A model generated the notes under the pieces. That model did not search any database, was not told the DNA's origin, and was given only the letters and a program-made list of their open reading frames with translations. Of a stretch of DNA of 64,000 bases, positions 46,593-55,600 are shown one piece after another (the stretch's first letter is position 1; every line of letters starts with the position of its first letter). The stretch comes from Epiperipatus broadwayi (lineage: Eukaryota > Onychophora > Udeonychophora > Euonychophora > Peripatidae). Where the stretch lies: NCBI GenBank assembly GCA_028023455.1, contig JAQFVV010000022.1, positions 5,824,100 to 5,888,099 on the forward strand. The letters run 5' to 3'. The position numbers and the translations under genes were made by a program.

Positions 46593-47490
46593 ACTTTTAA
46601 TTAAATAAATGTTTAAAGATGAAACATATATTTTAGGAATGCTTCTACAGTGACATATGTATGCATATTTATATTCATGCAACATATATATATAAGTAAT
46701 TACTATAAATGTAATAAATAATTTAATTATAATGTTTACTTATATCTTTTAAATAATACACGATTAATGTTTAACAAAATATATATTTTGTGTGAAAATG
46801 TTATGAAAACTAGTCTACCATGGTTTAGCTAATCCTTATCAGATAGTCTAACTTAAACAATAAATATAGAATGAAAATTCAAAAGTAATCACATCGATTT
46901 AATTTTATTATCAATGCTATGTAAATACTTTATTCAAATGAATTATATGTATAGCAATCGCTTTGTTTATCATGAAGCCATTGTGAAAGTCACAATTTTT
47001 TTTAATTAGTGTAAACAGATTCAGATATAACTAATCCAAATAATTTAGATAAAGTCACTAACATTAACACATATCTGTACTTTTCAAATCTGCAATTGTA
47101 AAACTCGTTTCTAAGTTGTTTTCTTTCTTTCAATGTTTTCTCTTTTTTTCTGATGTTATAATGAGTATATTCATTTATAAGTACCATCTAATGAATGAAT
47201 TAAATAGAAATAATTGTGTTTTATTTAGATTTAAAACTTAAATTTAACAAAAATCAAATAGATATGTATAATAAGTACAGAATAAAGTCTAGTTTCAGCT
47301 ATTCATTTCTTTATACTCATGAGCATGTTCTTACATTTTCCAAAAATTATGAACAACTTCATTATTATATGATCAAGCATATGAAAATAAGCTAAATGAA
47401 TTCTAAGATATATTTTAACTAATTAGTACTATGTTATGCCAAGCCCAGTGTAGTTCCCTATTAAATGCTACATACCATGGATTTATGTGA
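46593..47490. other. AT-rich region without recognisable gene
   Basis: Nothing supportable. Confidence 0.45.
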
Positions 47491-47507
47491 GTCCTGACAT
47501 TACTCTT

Positions 47508-47613
47508 TTTTTTGTCATGTGTCATAACATCAGCCAGGAAGCGAACCCGCTATCCCGGGACAACTGCTTGTAAAGCAGCTGTCGCTGACCTCTCGACCAC
47601 TAATGCTTGACAA
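47508..47613 (-). mobile_element. tRNA-derived SINE, copy 7, with target-site duplications
   Basis: Minus-strand copy with GTGGTCGAGAGGTCAGCGAC head, CTGCTTTACAAGCAG hairpin and GCGGGTTCGCTTCC B box. Flanked by TCCTGACATTACTCTT (47492-47507) and TCCTGACATTATTCTT (47614-47629), a 16-bp duplication with one mismatch. This is the clearest insertion boundary among the SINEs and shows a unit of only ~105 bp. Confidence 0.9.
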
Positions 47614-47629
47614 TCCTGACATTATTCTT

Positions 47630-48249
47630 AAAAAGCATCTTAAAAAGAAATAGCATGTTTTTTCAATGTCTGCAGCTATATGTTTGAAGTTTATACGTGT
47701 AACTGATTATATTTTTTATAAAATATAATATCATGATGAATGAATAATAAGACATGAATAATTTGAAACAAAAATACTTCTTGTCTTTATAAAATATCAT
47801 TTAAATCTAACATTTTTATCTGTTTAAATAAAATATAATACTTTTAATTTAATAATTAATAAACATTTAAATATTTATTGAAAAAATTTTTATATAATAA
47901 ATATTTGCTAAAAATATATATACTTATGGAGAAAATTTGTATAATGTAAAACATCAGTATATGAAATTTTGGGAGATGACCTGACTGAGAAGACCTGATT
48001 GGTTGAAATATACCTTAATGGCCATTAACACATTTTTTCATTATATATAGCCATATGTTTGAAATATAAAAATGAACTTGATTATTATATTTAGAAGAGT
48101 TTGAACAATCTTTTTAAACAGTGGATTTTAAAAACATTTATCAACACAAATAAGACCACAGTACTAAAAGATAAATTTTACTAAAATCTTATGTAATGCA
48201 AAGTATATCAAAATTTGTTTTTAAAAAAAATTGGGTACTTACGGATAAT
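47630..48249. other. AT-rich region without recognisable gene
   Basis: No gene. A palindromic TTAATGGCCATTAA occurs at about 48015-48028, resembling the motif repeated inside the neighbouring transposon. Confidence 0.45.
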
Positions 48250-48255
48250 TTGCCT

Positions 48256-48427
48256 GATGACGTATTACCCTGAAGGCATACCGGTCTAATGTTGCGATTT
48301 TTAAGATAACGTCTCCAAGTGATCTGCAGACACATCTACTCGCTAAGATGTGTCCGCATATCACGTGAACACGTCACGTTAAAAAGCGCAACATTAAATC
48401 GGTATGCCTTCAGGGTAATACGTCATC
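48256..48427. repeat. Perfect-arm hairpin at the left transposon end
   Basis: A 28-bp arm from GATGACGTATTACCC at 48256 is mirrored exactly at 48400-48427, and pairing continues through TAATGTTGCG with few mismatches. The interior is GC-richer than the region (CACATCTACTCGC, CACGTGAACACGTCACGT). The outer bases coincide with the transposon terminus. It is either an unusual subterminal structure or a related MITE nested at the end. Confidence 0.85.
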
Positions 48428-48741
48428 GGGTTATCATGTGATAAAATACAAAGTAAAATGGCAAAAATATAAAAATTTTAACGTAAAACAAAAGGAATGT
48501 CACGTGATACACACCGACTGAACACCAGCATGTTTCTTGGTCCTGAAAAAAAATACAAAAAAAAGAAAAAATTAGTGAAAATTTAATAAGGTCAATACAA
48601 AATTTCATGCATGAAAACTATTCAAAAATCTTAAAAATGTGGCCAATTATAACAGCGCGTAGCGCTGTAGTTATTGGGGGGGGCCCTTTGTGTTTTTTGA
48701 CAAGCGAAGCTTGTAGTACAAGATATAAAATACAAAATATA

Positions 48742-49571
48742 GATATTTGTAGAAATATTAACCCAAAAATACAAAAAAAAACCCCAACAAATTAGTGAAA
48801 ATTTACGTGCATGAAATACAAAATAAGGTCAATACAAAATATAAAAACAAAAAATTATTGAAAATGTGCCATTAATGGCGATCACATTGGCTAATTTTAA
48901 AAGCGTACTGTATAGCCAATGAATTTACGATAAATAATTTGATATTTGTAGAAATATTAACCCAAAAATACAAAAAAAACCCCAACAAATTAGTGAAAAT
49001 TTACGTGCATGAAATACAAAATAAGGTCAATACAAAATATAAAAACAAAAAATTATTGAAAATGTGCCATTAATGGCGATCACATTGGCTAATTTTAAAA
49101 GCGTACTGTATAGCCAATGAATTTACGATAAATAATTTGATATTTGTAGAAATATTAACCCAAAAATACAAAAAAAAACCCCAACAAATTAGTGAAAATT
49201 TACGTGCATGAAATACAAAATAAGGTCAATACAAAATATAAAAACAAAAAATTATTGAAAATGTGCCATTAATGGCGATCACATTGGCTAATTTTAAAAG
49301 CGTACTGTATAGCCAATGAATTTACGATAAATAATTTGATATTTGTAGAAATATTAACCCAAAAATACAAAAAAAAACCCCAACAAATTAGTGAAAATTT
49401 ACGTGCATGAAATACAAAATAAGGTCAATACAAAATATAAAAACAAAAAATTATTGAAAATGTGCCATTAATGGCGATCACATTGGCTAATTTTAAAAGC
49501 GTACTGTATAGCCAATGAATTTACGATAAATAATTTGATATTTGTAGAAATATTAACCCAAAAATACAAAA
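48742..49571. repeat. 199-bp tandem array, four copies plus partial
   Basis: Units start with GATATTTGTAGAAATATTAA at 48742, 48941, 49139, 49338 and 49537 (the last truncated). Periods are 199, 198, 199 and 199; the visible variation is in the A-run length after ACCCAAAAATAC. Near-identity indicates recent expansion. Every unit carries the palindrome GCCATTAATGGC followed by GATCAC. A diverged unit precedes the array (about 48570-48660). Confidence 0.95.
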
Positions 49572-49915
49572 ATTATTTACAAATTAAATGTAATTAAGTG
49601 GAAGTTTGATAATTGAAGAAATATAAAAAAAAATTTTTTTTGTAAATTTTAAAAAAAAAAAAGTTAATGCGAATCTACCATTAATGGCCATCTTGTATAA
49701 AATGTGGTGTAAGAGGCCGTACTTTCTACAAGCATTTGGTAATTTTAAAAACGGACTGTATATTGGTAATTTTATTAAAAAAATTATTGAAAATTATTTA
49801 CAAATGAAACATAATGAAGTGGAAGTTTGATAATTGAAGAAATATTAACAAAAATTGTTTGTACATTTAAAATAAAGATTTAATGCGAATATGGCATTAA
49901 TGGTGACGTTACTTT
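49572..49915. repeat. Diverged repeats between array and transposase
   Basis: TTTACAAAT, then AAGTGGAAGTTTGATAATTG and AAGAAATAT occurs near 49575-49625 and again near 49795-49845, with CATTAATGG motifs at about 49678 and 49893. They look like older relatives of the 199-bp units, sharing the A/T framework and the CATTAATGG palindrome core. Confidence 0.65.
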
Positions 49916-50014
49916 TACATGCATTTGGATTACTTATTGTCTATATTCAATAATATAATTAATTCTAAAATTATAATTATTATAAAAAAAATTAAAATTA
50001 CTTACAAATAGCGT

Positions 50015-50899
50015 TCACTGTGGAGGACTGAATTGGGATATATGTTCTAAAATTGCAGCGAAAGGATCAGCTTTGTACGACTGCCTCCACATAAACTCGC
50101 TCAAATATGAGTCCAGGTGCTGACGTGCTGTCCCTCTGTGTTTTTTATTACGCCATTTGACCAAACCCCACAACCTTTCAACATTCTGTGTATGTACGCC
50201 AGTTGTGGGGTCTACGAAGTTGTATGTGTGATTAACACGATGGTGTTCGTATCCAGCCTCAGCTAACTCTTCGCTCTTGTATCCCTTCCAGCAATCGCTG
50301 TAGATAGTCGAGCCTTCGTGTACATTTTGCAAAATTTCTTGCATGAGAGTAGACGCACTTCTATCTCGAATGGCTACAATAAAGCATTCCTCAGTCTCTC
50401 TGCACACGCCACCAAATAGCCATTGCTGTGGTAGGACTCTTCCGGCATTGTTCTTCCATTTTGTGAAGAGGCTTTCATCAATCTCAACGATTGTGTTGGG
50501 ACCTCCGATTTTCCGCCTTTCATTTCTTAACAATCTCCAGGTACAAACTTCCCAGAGGTAGTTGCTCCAATCGATAACAGTTTTGTCTGAAATATTCAAT
50601 TCCTCCGCACAAAATGTTATCGATGTTAATTCTTTGGACCAACTATAGATGAAACGTATAGCGGTCACGAAAGTCATTTTGGAGCCGACAAACCACGTGC
50701 CTTTTCTAATTGCAATTTCTGACAGGCAATCCTTCAAGTTACATCACCATTGTTTCTTGGAATTGTGAATATACTTTTTCATTTCATGCCCATTTTGACA
50801 TAATTTCCTTTTGGGGAGAAGACCACGGTCTTGTAAGAAGATGATCGCTTCTTCCTCCGTACTCGGTAAACTAAACAAGGTTCTTGGAGCTTCAGCCAT
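50015..50899 (-). pseudogene. Merlin/IS1016-type (ISXO2-like) DDE transposase, one in-frame stop
   Basis: Cut-and-paste transposase that would bind the element's inverted repeats in the nucleus. The best start is the ATG at 50897-50899 (MAEAPRTLFSLPST...). It gives 51 residues, then TGA at 50744-50746, then 240 more residues in the same frame to 50015. Full length would be about 294 aa, normal for the family. Visible parts: an N-terminal zinc ribbon (CQNGHE ... W-stop-CNLKDC), a helix-turn-helix (AEELNISDKTVIDW), and a DDE core. The core has VEIDESLF (first Asp), IYSDCWKGY (second Asp) and HTQNVERLWG (third acidic Glu with preceding Asn). The catalytic residues all remain. The stop stands where family members often have Arg in WRC, consistent with CGA to TGA decay. 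An internal TTG at 50735-50737 is unlikely to be a real start. Confidence 0.9.
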
Positions 50900-51482
50900 A
50901 TCACAAAGTAAAATATCAAAAACGCAATGGAAGAGCTGAAAAAAATCACTGTGATCAAGTGGATAGCAAAATCACAATAGACAGAAAAATCAAAAAATTT
51001 CCCAAATCTCTCTCCGAATTTTAAATCTCGCGGTTAAAAAAAAAAAAAAAAAATTGACTCTCTGATGGATTAATCACGCCAGTCACTTCGTTGCCATGAC
51101 AACGTTGTCATACAAAGATCGTCGATGCCTACCGGAAGGGAAACCGGTGGGTCAAATACGTCATCAGGCAATAAATTTTAGTGAGAAGTTTTGAGTTAAT
51201 CATTATTAAGCTAATTACAAAAAGTTTGAACATGTATTCAGATTTCTTATGATTAGCTAATATGAAGTTTATGAAATACTCCATTAATTCTGATTTCCAC
51301 AAACTTTAAATTTCATTTCAAAAACTTTGACATGAGTATATAATTCGTTAAATTGAAATTTAAATTAAGATCATTTAAAATGGTAATTATATCTATGAGA
51401 TTTATAACATTAACTTTAGCAGAAACAAATTGAGTCTTCATTTCTGAAAACTTTACTTTTCCTCTGAGTTACTAGAAACATT

Positions 51483-51553
51483 GATATAGTAGGGACCTCT
51501 ACAGGTCTTAACCACAAGCTTACGTTTTGGAAGAAAAGAGGTCCCTACTATCG
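51483..51553. repeat. Small inverted repeat
   Basis: GATATAGTAGGGACCTCT at the left is mirrored by AGAGGTCCCTACTATC at the right, with a ~37-bp loop. It touches the dispersed repeat that follows. Confidence 0.75.
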
Positions 51554-51554
51554 C

Positions 51555-51640
51555 ATTTTTACATGCATATTCTTGAGGTTATAGCCTTAATAAATATTAT
51601 TTATGTAATCAATGTGCATTTAAATAAATTTATAATTAAA
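51555..51640. repeat. Dispersed repeat, copy 2 (copy 1 at 18663-18760)
   Basis: Shares GAGGTTATAGCCT, TAAATATTA and GTAATCAATGTGCATTTA with 18663-18760. Confidence 0.75.
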
Positions 51641-52244
51641 AACATTGATGTATTTTTCATTTACACAACCATGAACTGAAAAATAAAATATCAGATCTAC
51701 CATATATTTAAATTCAAATTTTAAAAATTCTTTAAATTTGCAAAAGAAAACTGAAAATTTTTAAATTGATATTTGAAATAATATTTTCACATTTATGATA
51801 TAAAATAACAGCTATAATCTTTCAAGTTTTACTGGCTTAGCAGATAAATTTTCTTTAAGGATAATAATAGTAATAGTAACAAGTCAGAAGTCACATGACT
51901 TATATATAGCTTGCACTTACTAATATGTAAAGTTAAGAGCGTGCTAATAGCTCTAAACAAGCTTTTTTTTTTTTATTTATGATAAATGCTACTACAAGAG
52001 AAGGCATTCAAATCATGGTCCCCATCCCCAGACCGGTTTCGACCTATGGGTCTCTTCAGTGAGGAGTTGGGACATTGGATCTAAAAAACCAACTCAAGCA
52101 AAGCATTTATCTAAAAGATAATTGTTAGAAGATCTGAAACTTTTAGACATCTACATGTCTTTAAAGTCAGCTCTCCAACTGAAAAAATCATATGGGCCTG
52201 AACTTAATTCAGATACTCCATATATTAGTAGGCTTAGCTCTTCA

Positions 52245-52267
52245 CTGAAGAGACCCATAGGTTGAAA
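52245..52267 (+). ncRNA. Hammerhead-ribozyme-like core in FB1b
   Basis: CTGAAGA, stem GACC/GGTT around CATA, then GAAA. It matches the conserved CUGANGA - stem II - GAAA core, followed by CCGGTCTGGGG as a possible stem III strand. The partner strands for stems I and III and a cleavage-site UH are not in an obvious single-copy fold, so activity is unproven. Confidence 0.45.
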
Positions 52268-52656
52268 CCGGTCTGGGGATGGGGACCATGATTTGAATGC
52301 CTTCTCTTGTAGTAGCATTTATCATAAATAAAAAAAAAAAAGCTTGTTTAGAGCTATTAGCACGCTCTTAACTTTACATATTAGTAAGTGCAAGCTATAT
52401 ATAAGTCATGTGACTTCTGACTTGTTACTATTACTATTATTATTTTGCTGTTGTGGCTTTAGCTAAATTAAAGAGCTAAGCCTACTAATATATGGAGTAT
52501 CTGAATTAAGTTCAGGCCCATATGATTTTTTCAGTTGGAGAGCTGACTTTAAAGACATGTAGATGTCTAAAAGTTTCAGATCTTCTTCTAACAATTATCT
52601 TTTAGATAAATGCTTTGCTTGAGTTGGTTTTTTAGATCCAATGTCCCAACTCCTCA

Positions 52657-52679
52657 CTGAAGAGACCCATAGGTCGAAA
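52657..52679 (+). ncRNA. Hammerhead-ribozyme-like core in FB1b, second copy
   Basis: CTGAAGA, perfect 4-bp stem GACC/GGTC around CATA, then GAAA followed by CCGGTC. It is the best-formed core in the window. As with 52245-52267, stems I and III remain unproven. Confidence 0.5.
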
Positions 52680-52776
52680 CCGGTCTGGGGATGGGGACCA
52701 TGATTTGAATGCCTTCTCTTGTAGTAGCATTTATCATAAATAAAAATAAAAAAAAAGCTTGTTTAGAGCTTTAAGG

Positions 52777-55550
52777 ATAATAGTAAATATTTCAAAGTTA
52801 TTGAAAATAGTTTTATTAAAAAATGAAATGAAATAAGCTATTTTTTTAGTTATTTTCATTTTTAATTGTTTTTTCTCAGTATTTCATCATTCTCCAAAAT
52901 TCAATTTTATATAGTGAGATGGTATTTTCTGCTATCTCATATGTAAATATATATATATTTAATTTCATAGTTTAGTTATTTCATTAGTTCATAAATAAAA
53001 TTCTCTACAAGTATGTATATAAAATGTATTATCATATGCATAATTAAAAGTTTTTTATCTCACTAAGAAATCAGACTTCCAAGTTTGATTTTTTTTTAAA
53101 TGTATTTCAGTTGATTATAGTTCAAGAAAGTTTTCTTGAATTATAAGTTGTTGTTTTTTTTAAGTTTTGTTTTTTAAATTCTTGGAAAAATGTGGGTTGT
53201 GATGAAATTAGAAAAGGTTGCAATTAAACTCTATTGTTAAAAATCAATCTAAATATCAAGTTAAAATTAAAAGTCATGTAAGAATATATCTGTTGTATAT
53301 TTTGTTAATTAATCAAGAATTTTTAAAATTGAAAATTCCAAGAGAAAAAAGGACAGACATTTAAGTGACAAATTTTTGCTAAAAATAACCCAAAGGTCAG
53401 ATTCATGTTTTGAAAATAAAATTAATTAGAAGTGCAGAAAGGGGATGGAGTTGAAGAAAAGTATAAATTATGGAGTCTTTTGTTCATGGATAATTAAAAA
53501 CTTTTATTTGAAAGTTATTGCTGCAAGTGCTATGAAAATATTCTCCAGCTAGAGAGAATCAAGGACTTCTCTTCTGGGAAATCCTGTCTTCTAGCTGTAT
53601 CTGATGTATGCTGTGGAATTTCCATCTCTGGAAAAGCATAAAGCCAGTCAGATAGCTGAGGGTATTTCATTAAAAAAGAGGACTACAATGATGCATGCCA
53701 AAAGCTACTGAAGAATGTCAACCTATGGACTTTACTCATCTGATTGAATTTGATGGACTGATAGCTATCTCGTATTTGGAAAATGGATGGTCATTGCCAA
53801 TTTAATCCATTTTAACAACAGATTAATGAGTGGTTAATTATAAACTGTTTATAAAATGAACTTTATTACTATAATATAGAGAAATACAATTATAGACTCA
53901 ATCAGTTGTGATTTATGTGTATAAGCTACTTTAGACTATAAATGTTTCAACAATATAGTTTGGGTTTATTTAGAATAATTTATTCAATAAAATAGATCTT
54001 TAGAATAGAATGATTATTCATTATTTTTGACATAATTTTAGAGGGGGTATGTTTTTAAATTTATTTCATTTTTTTATCTTTGTTATGTGTATGTAGATTT
54101 TGGTTTCATGAATGTGAAATGCTTGATCTTTGAGAGATAAAATTAGGTTAAAGTCAAGTTAAAATACAGCCATAGACACAAAGACACTTTTGTCATAATT
54201 AGTGTACATAAAAGCAAAATTGATGGCATAAGACACAAAATACACTTATGCCATCATTTAGTGGTTCAGACTAATTTATTTAATATTAGCAATGTAAAGG
54301 TTTGGGGTTAAGCTAGATACAGTTAACTTAATATGCCTATTCTTTCACTCCTATTTGAATGAAATGTCATCTAGAAAGTTGGATCTTAGTCATGTTGTAG
54401 ATTAGTGGATGGCATTTTTTCCTCAGGAAAGATAATTATAATGTTAGAATAAGGGTAAGTTAAACAATTAGTAAGTGATTGTGCTAATTGGAAATGTTTT
54501 ATTTTAAAGAAGATAAAGTCATTTCAGTTTTTTTGAATGAAAACCAGATTAGATGGGAGAAGAAAATTAATTATTGATATTAAATAAAGATTATTGTATA
54601 TTTATTCTTGCATGTCTCTCTGGTTATTTTAATACCTATAACTATAATATTGAAAACCATTATGTCCTCTGGAAAGAAAGTTTACCAAAATTATTAGAAT
54701 CTGTAAAAGATTATGCTATAAAAAGATTATGTGGCCATGTTACATATATAAATAAATACTACAATCATAGAATAATCTTCTTGTTCTAGTGCTAGGCTAT
54801 CCACATCATGCCATCCTTGTATCATTTACTATAATCTTTATAATCTTACTAGTTTTGTGACTCTAAAGCATTTTGTACCACCATGATATAGATCTTATAT
54901 GCCATCTTATATATAATTTTGGCCCATACTAAGTACATATTGGATGTTGTGATAAGATATTGCTTTTGGGTTATAAGAATTTTTTCATTTTTTTTTTTTT
55001 TTTTTAAAAAAAAAGCATTTTTTTATAAAGAAAAAAATTGTGGTAAAATTATATTCAGGATTATTAAAATAAATTGATAGATAAATTGAGATATATACAA
55101 TTTTTAATTATTATATTTTTATATTATATTAAAAAGCATTATTATGATGCAAACCTATTTTTAATTATTAAAAAAATTATGTTTATCTTACAAAGTGTTG
55201 CAAGATGCTGCATTAACTGTTGAAAGTCATACATTTTGAAGATTGTGATAATTCCTTCTATAAATTGAAGAAGTGATATATAATTTATGACCAAAATTTG
55301 ATTTTAGTTTTATGCTGAATGAAATTTATATTCTTTTTTATTTTTTTGGTACAATATTTTTTTACATTGATTGGATATGTCTAAAACAAACTATGATATT
55401 ATAAAATGATTTAAAATTAAGCAAAAACTATATAGTAAATGATAGTAACTGATATTTTTAACTTTGATCATGTACAGGTGATTATTAATTGTATAATGTA
55501 CAAAATCATTTTTTCTCAAAATCACTTGAAATTATGATAACTAAATTTTA
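52777..55550. other. AT-rich region without recognisable gene
   Basis: A less AT-rich stretch at 53535-53790 reads like old transcribed sequence but has stops in all frames I tried. The ORF at 54574-54789 has no recognisable domain. Nothing else is supported. Confidence 0.45.
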
Positions 55551-55600
55551 AACCACTAAAAAATAATATGACCACCATTTCTCGTTGTAGGAATTGCTAT
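55551..55600 (+). mobile_element. FB2-like terminal fragment
   Basis: AAACCACTAAAAAATAATATG followed by ACCACCATTTCTC resembles the FB2 start (CCACTAAACATCACATGATCACCATT). No interior follows. Weak. Confidence 0.3.

Larger units (their letters stand above)
48250..51171 (-). mobile_element. Merlin/IS1016-like DNA transposon, nearly complete
   Basis: About 2.9 kb. The two ends are inverted copies: TTGCCTGATGACGTATT at 48250-48266 and its complement at 51155-51171 (17 bp exact), with looser similarity inward (ACC...CCGGT). Between them are a long hairpin at the left end, a 199-bp tandem array, diverged repeats and the transposase gene on the minus strand. Target-site duplications of 8-9 bp are expected for Merlin but the flanks (GGATAAT and TAAATTTT) do not match cleanly. 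The transposase carries one stop, so this copy is probably immobile but recently active. Confidence 0.85.
51857..52776. mobile_element. Foldback element FB1, copy b
   Basis: Order A-L-A'-spacer-L'-A': the left arm 51857-52065 is mirrored by 52243-52444, the loop 52066-52242 recurs inverted at about 52463-52650, and a last arm ends at 52776. Arms are nearly identical, so this copy is younger than the one at 21 kb. Each arm holds a well-formed hammerhead-like core: plus strand 52245-52267 and 52657-52679, minus strand 52037-52059 (CTGAAGA, GACC-CATA-GGTC stem-loop, GAAA). No ORF. Confidence 0.9.

Noticed and set aside
26321-47613. Functional tRNA genes at the seven tRNA-like loci
   Set aside because: Acceptor stems do not pair, B boxes are altered, copies have poly-A tails and target-site duplications; these are SINEs.
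48742-49571. CRISPR array interpretation of the regular repeats
   Set aside because: Units are head-to-tail and nearly identical over the full 199 bp with no unique spacers, in eukaryotic transposon DNA.
50343-50561. Plus-strand ORF of 72 aa
   Set aside because: Antisense to the transposase.
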